DNA of 64,000 bases from contig JAURVB010014120.1 in NCBI GenBank assembly GCA_033002965.1, forward strand, positions 154,250 through 218,249, in the 5' to 3' direction. Within the stretch, counting starts at the first letter, position 1; every line of letters starts with the position of its first letter. This document shows positions 36,101 through 50,000 of this stretch, piece by piece. The stretch is from Piper betle (taxonomy: Eukaryota > Streptophyta > Magnoliopsida > Piperales > Piperaceae). A program made the translations under genes and the position numbers. The notes under the pieces are model-generated. The model saw only the letters and a list, made by a program, of their open reading frames with translations. It searched no databases and was not told where the DNA came from.

Positions 36101-38151
36101 TCCTGACAACTCCGCGTTTGAGTTCCTCACACCCGGAGAACGTGGAGGTTTACGGGTACTGTTTAGTACAGCGCATGTCCGGACTTGTGGTTCAAAGGGT
36201 ACTAAAGGCGACTGCCTGAGAGTACTCGGCCTTCGTGCTCAAGGCCAGGAGAAATATGGAGGTAAGGAGAGGGCTTAGGATAAAGTTTCATGAGAAGTAC
36301 TGAAAAAGAAGTGCCGAGAGCGGCACAGTACCAGCAGCAGATCAGTTAGTTCGGGATGCTACCGGGTCTGCAGCCCAGTGGCTCCTCAGTAGTGCCCTTC
36401 AGAGTGTTCTTGAGGAAGTATATGGTTTTCTTTCATATGAGAGTTTGCTCTCATAGCCAGCTTGTTATAGTTATTTTATTTTCCGGACCAGTAACACTTG
36501 TTACTGACGTGTTTTTATACTATATGTAGGTAATAATCACGAGTTGGAGGAGCCAGCTTGGACGGAGGAGCAATGAGGTCTTGTACACACACACATGTTA
36601 GATTTCTGAATGTTTAATATTGTATTATTATGTTATTATATTGTGAATGACATGAGTAAATGTTTGAGCATGATGATATGATGTGAATGAAATGCTAAGA
36701 CACGATAATAGAATGCAAAATATGATCAGAGTTGAGCAGCGGAAGCGTAGTGGGTTGAGACCCGAGCTTCAGAATGAATACGTTATAAATGAGATTTTGT
36801 GTGATTGTTAATGCATGCCGATATATTTGTATATATATTATTTTGACAGGGTGGGCCCATAATTGCACTTTTAGGGGAGACCCTGTTAGTTTTACTTCAG
36901 AATTTTCATCGATTTTGCTCGTAATTGTGATGGTGTGAAATTTAATTTGCATGTCATTCATGTAGTACCATGTTAGGATTTTGTGCATGCATTCATTCAT
37001 GACAGATCGTATCTTCATCTTAAGACGCCGAGATTGGATCCGCACGAGTTAGGTTCGCGTTAGCCGACCTAACCGGGGCCTGTAACATGCCGGTTTGGTT
37101 CACGAGTGTGAACCGGATTTGGGGTGTTATATATAGTGATTAGTAATCCCCGAAGATTAGATCCCTCAGTTAGTTTTGGACTGAAACCCATTGCTTCATA
37201 TGGAGTTTTAGCTGCTAAGATCAGTTTAATCGACTATGCATTATTGACATTGATTCTCAACCTAACCATATTGTTTTATCAGGTTTTGAGCGAGTGAGAT
37301 TAAGGACCACTGTTTATCCGGTTGATTATTATCCAAGGATGAGTGTACTATCCCTCTATACTAGTGCTTCTGTACCTGGAAAGTGTAGAGTAGCAGGTAC
37401 CATATTATATGGCGCGGATCTGGATTCACGATAATTCTTGATCACTAGAGTTCATAACTCGATGTGGTCCGCCTCAAGAGCACTGGGGCAAGAGAAATGG
37501 AGGTTTGGAGAAGGTATATCAATTGTATTTTGACTGGTCCGTGGAGACTAGGTTATTTTATGATAATGTTGAGAATGCTTTTCCTGAGCAGTAGTTGCCA
37601 TTTTGAGTGCTCTGTAGAAGTTATACATGTATACTATTTTTCATTTCATGTGAGCTGTTGAGCTCATTTACCAGACTATTAGTAGTTACTGCATTATGGT
37701 CTAGACCGATTGTTAGCAATTGTTCTATGTTTTTTTTTATAATGTAAGTGAGCTGGATTGGCACTTTCCAGAGTAGTGGAGGGGACTACATGAAGAGCTT
37801 GGGTTGGCGGTAAAATGATCTTTATGCTTATTGTATACGTTGTATATGTTTGTATATGTATGGTGATCTTTTGGTATTGTATGTATCGAACTCTAGGAAT
37901 TTATCATCCTTGGAGCTTTTTGTGAACTAATCATGTCACATACAGACGGTGACAAGTTTGGATTACGTGATATGTAAGGTAAGATTATGTGGTATATAAA
38001 TGAATTTACTTTTTGATGTTAATGCTTGCTTTGGAAACCAAGATTTTGATTCTAGGCCTTTGTAGTTTAGTTTGCTCACCCATGATTTCAATTAATAATG
38101 TCGTGTAACGCCATAGGTCTGGTTCTTTTGGGAATTGGCTGGGACGTTACA
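33150..38151. mobile_element. Old LTR (third family), split by a nested family A LTR
   Basis: The outer ends are near-inverted: TGTCACATCCC at 33150 and GGGACGTTACA ending at 38151. The sequence is interrupted by copy 4 (34131-37131). Removing that and one TATAG copy rejoins ...gactatgatttatag with tgattagtaatcc, giving about 2.0 kb. The flanks acaat and cctcc do not match as a TSD, so it is old or rearranged. Frames inside it (33099-33510, minus) look non-genic. Confidence 0.55.
34131..37131 (+). mobile_element. Family A solo LTR, complete (copy 4)
   Basis: This 3001-bp element starts TGTAAAACCCACGATTCGAG and ends GGATTTGGGGTGTTATA, the final TACA mutated to TATA. Perfect 5-bp TSD: TATAG at 34126-34130 and 37132-37136. 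Same internal order as copy 2, including the GC-rich tract (34610-35330), the aggagctcgccgcctaggcg block (35690-35710), and the ggtttacgggtactg block (36147). It is nested inside an older LTR. Confidence 0.95.
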
Positions 38152-38352
38152 CCTCCAGCCAAGATTGGGCAAACATGGTCGCCTTAGGCCAAGAATAGCA
38201 AGATATGGTTGCTCTCGGTCCAATACAACGAGGAGCCAACCTAATATGGCCAAGAGGTGGACAAATTCAGTCGAGGTCGGGCAAATCTGGCCACGATCAA
38301 CCAAACTTGGCCACCCTTCAACTAGATCTGACCTTGGCCAGATTTAACCACT

Positions 38353-41286
38353 TGTAGCACCCCAAACCGGTCACTTTCAAATTGATTTGGAAATATTATT
38401 AGGGTCCGAACCATCCTTAACTCAATTAAATTGGTCAACCCAACCCTAGAAGACAGAAAGTTTACATATAATGCATACATGAGATGCTCTAACTCTAACA
38501 TGATCATATATGATGTTATAACAAACCAAAACATATTTTAAAATAATTCAAACACGATACAAATTCGGAAAACAATAGTTTTTAAACCAAAATGGACAAA
38601 GTTTCTCCTAAAAGTGCAATAAGGGCGCCCTGGTCAATATTATATATGTAGAAATATATATGCCTAACACAACAAGTTTCACATACATCATTCACATCAT
38701 GCTCCTGAATTGAGTCTTGACCCATCTGCTGAACATGATTAACCTATTACCAAAATCATCAGACATATAAACATGGCACATCATGCTATAATTTACATAG
38801 CAACCGTGTCACATCTCATATCATGATAAGTTTGCATCCCAAACCATATTAACATCAGGATATCATAACACATTTATTTTTGTCACTTGGCAGATATAAG
38901 TGTGCAAAGCGACATTGCTGCTCCTTTGTCGTACCGACAGTGATCATTTAGTCTGGTTCTCTCCTACATATATAATAAAAAAATATCAGTAATGAGTGTC
39001 AGTGGTTCAGAAATAATTAAATATCAAGTTGGCACACGAAAGTTGACTCTCATGTTAAAATAAAATATGTATAGCTTCATAAAAACACTTATAAGAGTAA
39101 CTACTAAGGAGCTATCAAGCTATAGCTTCGATAGCATCCTATGTTGAATGATCTAATGCCTCTCTCGACATTTTTTGAACTATCCCACACTCAGAAAAAC
39201 TAATATAGTAAAGCTCTCTACATCCTCCATATATAACTTGGCCCTAAGCATAGAGGTCAAGTACTATAAGACAGTTGCCTTTAATATCCTTTCAATCCAC
39301 ACGTTTAGAAATGCACTATATTGCAGTACTCGTAAATCTCCAAACTTATCCGAGTTTGAGGAAGCTCAAAATGTGGAGTTATTAAGATCCATTGGGGATG
39401 GAACGACCCACTCACCAATCCGGACGCTACTGTGACTCACACATGCACCCACTCACGATATGTGTCAATCTATTTCCCCATCTTACATCTCATTAAAAAA
39501 TCATAAAATTCATACTATGACTAGGAAGGGAATTAAATAGTAGCCCTAAAGGAAACTTGATCTGTAGCTGATTTTCAAAACAAACTAGAATGATCTCATC
39601 TTAGAGGGTTTTTTAATCCAAAAATCATTTGGCTAAATGACCAGTGTTAAGTGAAATCTAATAAATCTACTACTCAACATGCCCTACATTAGCCAAATTA
39701 AACTCGATAGAGGAGATCATTAATCAAGGAGTAAGTTGTAAACAGACTTGGTTGAAGCTCCAAGCCAGGTCTCGTGCTTAGGCAGCGAACTCCTACTCCA
39801 CACCTACACATCCAAGCTAAATACTAACTCCCAATATGATACATCAATGTTACACTCATCATCAAATCATACGCAACATGCAACATAAGTCATGACAAAA
39901 ACCCTAACTAGGGCATTCATCAAAATCAGCACATGATCCCCCACATGACATATATGCATCAATCCATACATATTCTATTCCTATTGATCAGCTTCAACTC
40001 AATAAATCCCTCAAATCAAGTCATGAACAATCATGCAACAATACTATATTCAGATATCATGCCAATTTCGTATTCAATTCATATAATCAATTTACTACCA
40101 ATAATTACTCGTTGAAATACATTAAGGTCATGTGAATCAATTCGTACATTATTAGGCAATTTCATCGTTCATATTAAGCACAATTCTATTTTTAACACAT
40201 TATGCTAATTAATTATAAATCATATAATTAGTTCTAAATTAGGTGCACCTCACATCGCCGACGGCAATGGTGACAGTGGCAACGACCGACGGGTTAGCTA
40301 GGGTTTGATAGGGTGTTGGGGTTTGATCCAAACCCTAGGAGGTGCACGATGGCCGGTGACAACCCACACACGGCCGGCAATAGTGCTTTTCTGCCTACAA
40401 CCAAATGAGCAAGGGAGAAGAAAAGGTGGTCTTGGCAGACATGACGAACGAAGGAGGTTGGCATGACCGTGGTTGGTTGCTAACTGGTGACTGGCTGGCT
40501 GCAATTTGGGGTGGTCGTCAGCCAATCAAGTAAGGGGACATGTGCGGGTAGAGGGAAACGAAATGGAAGGAGAGGGGAAAGGAAGGGTTGGCAAGGGAGG
40601 GCCTGGCCAAATTGCAGCGATCGGCGGCGGCAACCAGCAGTGCTCCACGAAAATAGAACAAGGGTGGCAATGAGCATGGTAGGAGGAGGTAGGAGGAAGA
40701 AGGATGGGGAAGGAGGCTGGGCGATAGCGGTGCTGGCTGGCAGCAGGGTCATCGGCGGTGGCGCAGACAAAACAAAGGGGGGTGTGTTGTGGTGTCAGGT
40801 TGAGGTAATGATGTGGGGGAGGAGAAAATGGGTAGGAATAAATTATAACACACGGGAGTAGTTTTGTGATAAAAATTTGACCCGTTTTTCACTCGAGTTA
40901 ATAATAATAAATAAATTTAAAAAATTCAAAATATAATATAATAAAATACTATAAAATAAAATAATAGTGTCCTAACCCGAATGACAATTTCTAAACCTAC
41001 TAACTCACCCAAAATACTAATTAACGCATCCTAACATGATAATCGTCCTAAATTAAATTCTATAGTCAAATGCATAAAATAAAATAAAAATCTTGCATAT
41101 TATTATATATTTTAATAACTCATTTTCTTGTTGTATTACTGACGTTATCATCATATACTCAGATATACCAGCATCGACTTATAAAAAATGGTCGGCCTCA
41201 GTTCAGCGCAAGTATTCTAAAACTGATCTGACTCGAACCAACCAGTTTACGAATATAAAACCTGGACTCGAGTCATGAGTTTTACA
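38353..41286 (-). mobile_element. Family A solo LTR, inverted and old (copy 5)
   Basis: This 2934-bp element starts TGTAGCACCCCAAACCGG and ends GGACTCGAGTCATGAGTTTTACA, the reverse complement of the copy 2 layout. The flanking 5-mers CCACT (38348-38352) and CCAGT (41287-41291) match 4 of 5, an aged TSD. Divergence from copies 1-4 is clearly higher, for example in the decayed block near 39300-39390, so this is an earlier insertion. The GC-rich tract is 40255-40850. Confidence 0.9.
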
Positions 41287-41869
41287 CCAGTGGTTGGCTA
41301 CTGGTAGAAGATATATTTTTCTTTTAAAGATAGATCTAATATGGATCATTCTTATAATTGGACGGCCCATATTGCTCTAGGGTGGGGACAATGGACTAGA
41401 AAAACTTTTCACGCCATATAGGTCCAGCCTTTGCCTCCACTCTTCCCAAACTCTCCGTCAACAGCAAAGAAGTCGCTACCTTTCCAATTCCATCACCATA
41501 GTTTTTTTACTGTTTATTATTACAAATAGAAATTAAAATCTAAATCATTAAAAACGATACCCTATTTTAAATTTAATAATTTTTAGTATAATTTTTGAAT
41601 TAATAATTTGATGAATATTGACTAATTAATAAATATCATTATACAATTTTTTTCAAATCAATATAATAAATGAAAGAACTTTTTCTATAAAAGAAAGTAT
41701 AGTCTTCGACACGACATGTGTGGTAGGGAAATTAAACCTAATTATCAGAAAATTAGGAAAACTATTGGCTAATTAATAATGAATATTGACTAATTAATAA
41801 TCATTAATGAAAAGGTCGCAAGGGCAGCTGGCCACCGGCACTAATGGCCAATTAGCAACAATACATCTC
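41287..41869. other. ATG3: Intergenic, probable ATG3 promoter region
   Basis: AT-rich sequence between the old LTR and the ATG3 leader. A partly repeated tattgactaattaat motif occurs at about 41616-41637 and 41764-41800. No gene is visible. The LTR edge lies about 0.6 kb from the probable transcription start. Confidence 0.5.
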
Positions 41870-42230
41870 CGCCCGCCTCCATTGATCCTTCTCTTCCGCC
41901 TCCAACACATTCATGTTCACATTCATATTCATCGCCGCCGCCCGGCCCCTTCTGCTCTCCGCCACCAAACCAAAACCCATTAGTCTTCGATAGACCCCCA
42001 CCACTTGCATCCACCCGCGTTCTCCGGCGAGTTCCTTACCGCCCAACGACATCAGGCAAGCTTCTCCTACCCTCCCCCGTCGCTTTCCCCCTTCCTCCAG
42101 TTCTGTTTTCCGGTGACATGTCGCCGATATCGATATTGCTTGCGGGGGTGGGTTTCGTGTCGTCTACCCGCCGACGCAGAGAAGTGCTTATCTCGACATC
42201 GCAAACCATGCCTGCTATGATTGTATGATG
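41870..42230 (+). promoter_or_regulatory. ATG3: ATG3 5' leader / non-coding first exon
   Basis: Pyrimidine- and GC-rich tract typical of a plant 5' UTR, followed by a T-rich probable intron to about 42478. The part from about 42045 to 42215 is clearly homologous to the RRP7 leader at about 4590-4795, although the proteins are unrelated. Exact exon borders cannot be fixed without transcripts. Confidence 0.55.
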
Positions 42231-42515
42231 ATTATGTTCATAATATGTGCGTGTTGTTGGGGGGAACAGATTTTTCTTGAAATTTGCTGCCCACCTCTGT
42301 GAATTTGTCTACTGTGATGCTTTTTATATTTTATGTTCTTATGATTGCGAGTGTTTGGTTACTGGTTGGTTGGTTATCTCCATCCCATTAAATATAAATG
42401 AGGTTATTTTCTTTATTTTTTAATTTGATTTTTATCTGCAATAGTTTGGTCTGAGCTATACTTGTGTGATTATTTAGGGATTTGAGGAGTGGGTTGGGGT
42501 GAGGGAGGGAGGGGG

Positions 42516-45500
42516 ATGGTGCTGACGCAGAAGCTGCATGAAGCCTTTAAGGGAACTGTGGAGAGGATCACTGGCCCGCGTACAGTTTCTGCCTTCAAAG
42601 AGAAGGGTGTTTTAAGCGTTAGCGAGTTTGTACTGGCCGGTGATAATCTCGTCTCCAAGTGCCCCACCTGGTCCTGGTATTGATTTCGTTGCCTCTTCTT
42701 TCCTTTCTTTGGAGGTGTTGGTACCATATACTTGTGTGGGGAGTCAATTTTTTAGGCCCTGCTAGCTGCTGCGAGTGATTTGGCCAAAACTACTAAGGCC
42801 AATGGTTCTGAGTCCAAGAATGGCATGAAATAAGCAATTATCGTGAGATTGGTTCTGAATTTTTCTGCTTCTTTTTCTATTTAATCAGTTTTGTGACAAA
42901 AAGTCAAGAATTCACTAGTTGGCTGCTGTAGTATCCTTTTTATTATGGTATTTATTTTACAGCGTCTTGTCTTTATAGAGAGATGACCACATAACACTCT
43001 TCAGTTTCATGCATGTTATGGTGGTCTTACCAGTTTTCTCAAGAGGCGCAAAATATACAAGTTGGCGGTAGTATTCCATATTGTTGGAGACAACGTCCTT
43101 TCTTTCTTTCATGCATCTTCTATATCATAATCTCTTTCTACTTTACTGGGTGTGTGATAGCTATGATCAATTTTGTTAAGAGCGAATATTACACAATGTG
43201 TGTTGGTTCAGGAAAATATCTTCTATGTACACCTGTAATTAAATTTTATTTCCTCATAGGCGTTTGATGATCTCAATTTCACTCCAATTGTTATTATTTT
43301 CATTACCTATGATTTTATCCATCTATTTATCGTCATCTTCTTATCATGTGCATTTTTTGAGGAACTACTTTTATTTCTTCTTTTCCAGTTTCCTCCATGT
43401 CCTAATTTTTCTTTTGATGTCTCATGAGCACATTAAAATCTTGCTTCTGTTATATTTCCTATTTGCTCTTTCTTCCAATAACTGTATGTTCTGTATATTT
43501 TCATGTGAACACCAAATTTTTGTATCCGGTATTTGACAAGTGGGATTTTTTCTACATCTGTCTTGTACTGGGATTTGTTTTAGGTGTGTACTTCCGTATT
43601 GATTCGTTGCTAGTAGTTTTATCATTTGGGCATGTGCTACTTCATGTTTGGGTATCATCAATTATTGGTTCTAAAAGAAAGAAGTGAAGCGGAATAATTC
43701 TGCTTTTTTTATCGTGACTTAAACAGTGGAAATATGTTTTCTTCTACTCATGATGACATTGTACTCCACTTGAGTTCGTGATTAGTTACCAATGTTGTAC
43801 CTTATTAATCAGGGAATCTGGAGAGTCAAGCAAAAGGAAGTCTTACTTACCTGCAGATAAGCAATTTTTGGTTACTAGAAATGGTGAGCATCCCACTTGT
43901 CTTTTAGTCTTTTTTTATTCCTTCTTTTGATTTTAAGTTGCAATTGTAGTGGGATCAGGTTTTTGAATAATTGCGTTGGAGCCAATTATTGGAGTTCAGC
44001 AGTTATTTGTCCTCTTCATTGTTGTTATATATCTTTTTACAGTGCCTTGTCTACGGAGGGCTATCTCTGTACAAGAAGAATATGAAGCTGGGGGCGGGGA
44101 AGTACTCCTTGAAGATGAAGACAATGATGGTTGGCTTGCTACACACGGAAAACCAAAGGGTATACTCACCTGTTAATTGTATCTTTTAACCTTTAGGCGA
44201 ATACTACAGTGATTTCTAACTCTTATTACTAGTTGTAATTTTTTTTTCTTTTGCATTTAAATTTTTAGAAACTAAGACTGATGAGGTGGAGGACTTACCT
44301 TCCATGGAGACTTTGAAGATAAAGGAGAAAAAGGCCATTCAGTCCATTCCGTCTTATTTTGGTGGAGAGGAGGAAGAAGATATACCTGACATGGCAGGAT
44401 ATGATGACAGTGAAAGCCTTGTGGAAATGGATGCTGTAAGCACTAATTCCATTACTGCTGCAGGAGTTGACATAGGTCTACCTATATTTCTTAACAGTTT
44501 GATAACTTCTATGAAGTGAAATTAAGTATGGACAACTTCACAAATTTTTTTGTTTGGCCGGAGAATTTTTTGGCCGTAGGAAGCTTGGGATAAGTATTTA
44601 TTGTTTCCAATCATTGCCAATTTGTAGGATATTTTTACCAATAATGATTTTGGTTTTGCATTGGTGCAGGCAACACTCCAGTCAGGCTACTTTGTTGCAC
44701 ATGAACCTGATGACGAAAATATATTGCGAACTCGAACATATGATATTAGCATCACGTAAGATATGATACTCATCTTTTGTGATCTATTTTATATTACCTT
44801 GTTAGTTCGACATTTATGTGGAAAAATAAAGGTGTCCTTAATTATCTTTTTTGTAATGTTAGTTTCATTTGTAATATTAGCTTCTTTTTTATGCTTTTTT
44901 TGTTGACACAGGTATGACAAATATTATCAAACACCTCGAGTGTGGCTTACTGGATATGATGAGGTGTTAATCCTATTCTTAACTTTTTGTCCCATTTGAT
45001 CCACTTTGTAGAATATTCTGGCATTTTGATATAAACGATATGTATAATTTTCATTTAAAAAGAGAGCAAAAAAAAATTTGTGCTAATTTTGAAATGTGAA
45101 CAAATTTCAGAAATGGTGGCATATTGTTATTGATTTGAGTGAACTTAGTAAAATAAACATACTGATATTTCAGTTAATGATTCTGGTTTGAATTTTGCAG
45201 TCAAGAATGCCCTTGCAACCAGAGCTTGTACTTGAAGATGTAAGCCAGGACCATGCCCACAAAACGGTAAATACCCTACCTATGCTGCTTTCAATTATGG
45301 TCACCTTATTGGTTTTTGAAGAGATATTGGTTATTCCTTTTGATTGTTTTGCTGTGCCACTTAAAATTTTATATTGTTTAACTTGGTCATAGCATTCTTT
45401 CTAGAGAAGCTTTTGTATGGATACTTCTCATCCCTTTTAATTATTGTGTTGTGTTGCCATTGAGTAATTTGTTTTGCTCAAAAGGATTAAGTCTTAAATA

Positions 45501-46326
45501 TTATAAGATCTTGGCCAGTTTTGAACAAAAATGAGATTGTTCATCATCTATATCTTATATTTGGCTAGTTAGCTAACAGCTATGATGCTATCCTATCAAT
45601 TGGTTGTTTTCTCAGTCAAATTGATGAGATAATTTATGTAGAAACAAATTGATGATGTTTAGTTCAGATGACTTGTGATGCAGTCATGCAACTTTCAAAA
45701 GAGAAAATGAAATGAAGTTTTAACATCATTCTATCATTTACTTTTTCCAATTTATTGAGAGCCTTCAAGGGATGATACTTCAATATATCTTTGATGCAAA
45801 AACTTTGGAATCCAGTGTGCTTTTGTATGTAATTATGACATTTTGATGGATTGAATTAAAATGAAGGATCTATGGAATACTACTTGTTGAGTACATCTTT
45901 TGGAGAACTAAAATGCTATTCAACCCCTAGTGTATATTTTGATCCTTGTTATCTATCTTCGCAGGTTACCATTGAGGATCATCCACATTTGTCTGGTAAA
46001 CATGCATCTGTGCATCCTTGCCGACATGGGGCAGTTATGAAAAAAATAATTGACGTCATGATGACCAATCATGAGGTTGAACCTGAAGTTGACAGGTAAA
46101 TTTGCTATACCTTATCTTGGCGTATTTGGTGTCTCAGAACCTGATAAACGATAGCCATGAAGTTTACTACCTGATGGTTAATATGTGAAACAAATCTTCG
46201 TTCCACTGTTTTGTTACTGATTGTTTTAGGTACCTGTTTTTATTCCTAAAATTTGTTGCATCCGTAATCCCCACAATTGAGTATGATTACACGATGGACT
46301 TTGATATTGGCAGCTCGAGCCATTGA
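42516..46326 (+). CDS. ATG3: Autophagy-related protein 3, ATG8-conjugating E2-like enzyme
   Basis: Nine coding exons: 42516-42676, 43813-43883, 44043-44159, 44269-44435, 44670-44755, 44912-44963, 45201-45266, 45965-46095 and 46230-46326. All junctions are GT-AG and in phase, giving 315 residues, normal for plant ATG3. ATG3 takes ATG8 from ATG7 and transfers it to phosphatidylethanolamine on the growing autophagosome. Visible features are the N-terminal amphipathic segment (MVLTQKLHEAFKGTVERI), the acidic flexible region (residues ~95-175, with EEEEDIPDMAGYDD), the core YYQTPRVWLTGYDE, and the catalytic HPC motif with Cys259 in SVHPCRHGAVMKK. The C-terminus has FLFLKFVASVIPTIEYDYT. The start ATG follows a G-rich leader and matches the family start. 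No lesion is seen. Confidence 0.97.
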
Positions 46327-47019
46327 TTGCACTACATACTGGTAATTTCTTAACTCATTGTTTTGGTTGTTGAATAAATGACCTCATGGAACATTTTTGG
46401 ACCTAACTTTCTCCAGCTGTTATTCTGACATATGTTGCAACAAGCCTGCGACTGTGCAGTGAATAACGACGCCGTTACATTCTTTCCCTGGTGCTCTATT
46501 GTTGCTCATTTAATCTTCTGTACATAGCTGTTGCAACCTGTCATTTGGCGGAGACTGTTCCTTCTGCAGAACGGCTTCCACAGTAACCCGATTGTGTTAT
46601 CTTACATTTCTTGTTACATACTGCATTTGATGTCTGCAAATTATTCTTGAACCTTTGCAAATTGCTCATTCACTATCCACCTACAATATACATTGGTATG
46701 TGTATATGAAACTTCACTACTTTGTTCAAATACTTCTCCCTGCTAGTTATTATTCATGTAAAAGGTCACATAACAATTCTCAGCAAAGGCTATGACCAAC
46801 CTCTTTGTGATATTAGGACCATGGAATTGACCTTCGAAGTATTTGCCAGAGAAGAAAAGTGTTTGTAGTCCATACTATTATCAGCAACCTACATCTCTGT
46901 TGAAAAAAAGAAAGTGGAGGGGCAGATACAAAAAACTGACTCTTCTGAAGGTGAAAATATCGATCACAATTTAGCCAAAGGTGATTAGAGAAATTTTTGC
47001 GAAAGCTTTCTGGTTAGAT
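46327..47019. other. Intergenic between ATG3 and the convergent helicase pseudogene
   Basis: ATG3 3' UTR followed by unremarkable sequence; no additional gene seen. Confidence 0.6.
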
Positions 47020-50000
47020 CTATGTTGAACTTCGATAGTAGTACCTGCAAATGATGGAATGAGGGAAACGAATTTTCATAACATGAAAACAGAAAAAATG
47101 GCAGTAGTTCAATGATGAGTGGAGGAGGGAGGAATAACGTACACGAAAATCTTGACTCCAAATAACGATGTATATTTTCTGTTAGCGCTCCACCGTATAC
47201 CATTGAGCGATCTGAGCCACTTTGATAGCCTATACGAGGCATGTGGATAGAAGCTTCAAAATGATAGGAACCATAGATACGTAAGTGATCAAGATTCATG
47301 TTTTGAAAAATAAACAAGTAGCAGTACAACAGCTCGTCATTTAAAAAGAATGCATATACCCGATTTCTGTGCTGCCGAGAAAGATGCCTTCAACAAGCAT
47401 TGCTCCAAATGAGGAACGGAAATATTGCTTCTGGACACTTTCCGGCGAGGACCATAAGATTGCACCACAGCTAATGCCACCCACAGTGGTGGAATATTTT
47501 CACAGTTGTTTCCCCTTTTGTTTCCTGTTACAGTATCCCACAACAAAATTTGATAGCTATAATTAATATACTACTATGAAATTGAGAATCAAGACAGCTA
47601 AACTCGTGTTTCAGAGGCTTAAGGGAAAGACAGCATATGAAGGGGCTTAGTTTATCCACAAAAAGGCCAACAATTCAATGAACCTTCAACTTCTATCAAA
47701 TGCAAGTCGCCCAAGTGAAGATCTCCACATTCATGAGCTCGCTCATAGGCACTGGCATCCTTGCTGAAAGATTTGACAATGCATCAAGCATGCCACCATT
47801 GCCCCAGATACCAGAGTCATCTATGCAACTGTTGAAGATAAAAACCATTTAGAGGTATGCCTCACAATCGCATTAAAGCAGATTAAAATATTCAAGGAAA
47901 TGCAGGAGGATCACTAATTAAGTTGATTAACCAATTGGGATGATCAGACATACTATATCCCGCACAAGTAGCAGACTTATTTACCTGAAAACTACAGCAG
48001 GCTCAGGAGAACAAATACTAGAGGGTTTCGTACAATCACTGTAGACAAATTGGACAGCTCCCGAATCTGAAACCATGTCGCTGTCAGGAAAGATGTGGGA
48101 GGCTTGACAGCTAATGACTGGTAGCCAAGGGCCTCCCATTTTGTCATTTTTTTTTCTACCTTGCTGTCGTCAACTTTAGGTTTTATGGTGATAATTTCGG
48201 TCAGGTTTCTTCTCCTGATGCTTCTTTCTATTGATCCTGATGCTTCTTTCAACTTCTCAACCCAAGATCTATAGGACTCCTCATCAAGGTCAAGCTCACA
48301 TTTACTTAAATCGAGCTGTGCAACAGTAGGATGATCCTCATGCAACAAGTTAGGCGAGTAAATCTCAAATTTCCGTTCATCCAAAACTGACAGCTCATAA
48401 TTCCGCATTTGAAGTACCTTTTCAGTCATCGCTTCCAATTTTTCAAAGTTTACATTAGCTGTATCTTCTTCACCAATTGTGTTTGTAGGATCAAACATGT
48501 GGAAGCCAACAATGAGGGACCTCAAATTACCAAACTCACCATGCATATCCTTGCTTCCTCGGTGTAAGTTGTCCTCTTCCCCAATCACATTAAGGCTAAC
48601 CTGTAACTTTTTCTGCTCTTCGCATAATAACCTAAAGATAAAAGTCAACATAATTTACTGGTGGGAAACAAATTTTACTTTCAACGAGTTAATAATTACC
48701 ACTCTTTCCTGAAAATGGGGAAGTTATATCACCTCCTGGACAGTGCGTACTGTCACCAGGTTTATGGACAAAACATGGTTTGTTTGTCCGATCCGATGAG
48801 CCCTCTGTAATGCCTGTTTATCCACTTGAGGATTCCAATCTTGCTCATAAAACATAACCTATCACCAACATCCAAATGTTAATATGCATTGTAACATTTT
48901 CATGAGATAGACATCAAACTTAAATATCATCAAAGACCAAATTTATTCCGATATATGATCAGGAATAACACTAAAATCAACTTACTGTATCAGCAGCACT
49001 AAGATTTAGGTCAACTCTGCTGGCTCTTGTTGAAATCAAGAACACAAAAGCATGCTCTTAATTAATTGCTTCAGTTGATTTGTGGCTAAAGCCACGAATT
49101 GCAGCAAACTGCTCTTCTGCCCGTATGGACCCATCAAGTCTATCATATGTATAACCACGCAATTCAAGAAAATCCTGAGATGGTCGTAAAAGTCTGTTAA
49201 ATTTCCATACAGGCAGAAAGTTCTTTTTAACACAGTAAGTAAAAAGATGTTTTTGAGAGCAAGTCAAAAGATATTACCAAAAAAAAAAGAGCAAGTCAAA
49301 AGATGCTTTTCAGCTTTTGAGAACCTGAAGAATGTCTAGTGTGTGAGTCATCTGTGCAAACAGCAGAACACGATGTCCAGAAGGATGAAGTCTTTGCAGA
49401 AGTTGGTCTAAAATAATAAGTTTACCACTTGCCTGCAGATAGGGTATGAAATGGACATAACTGTATATACAACGAAAATGTTGCCTTTCTCATACATATA
49501 AATTTGATGGAAGTTTTAATGACCTGAACAAGATGCTTCCCTTCTTCATATTGTTCAGGTTCAATACCATTGAAAAGGTAAGGATGGCTATTTGCTTTTC
49601 TGAGCTGAATAACCTGACCAATATAGTGTGCAAAATGGCTTCAATAACTCTGTCAAACATATATAAAGATATAGCTAGATGAGTAAAAAAATCACTGATA
49701 TGCAAATGGTCCATCTAAACTCTTCAAATTACAATGTTCTGCAGGGATTGATGACTAGATTAACCCAAAGAAGCAACCAGAAGTACAGGTAGTTCCCTCG
49801 TCAAAATTGATAAATACACCTTCTTTTGCAGTGACACTAGCGGGGACATCCTATGTAGATAAACCAAATTTTAAAAAAAAAACCACTGAATAATTGACAT
49901 CTAAGTTGGCTGAAAGCATTAAAAGAAAAGGTTAACAAGATTTTTGACATTCACTTAGGAAAATTCTAACATTGTGATCTCTATAAGAGGTGGCAGTGTG

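Noticed and set aside
43013..43687. Several hydrophobic plus-strand frames
   Set aside because: They lie in the T-rich first coding intron of ATG3; the hydrophobicity comes from pyrimidine richness.
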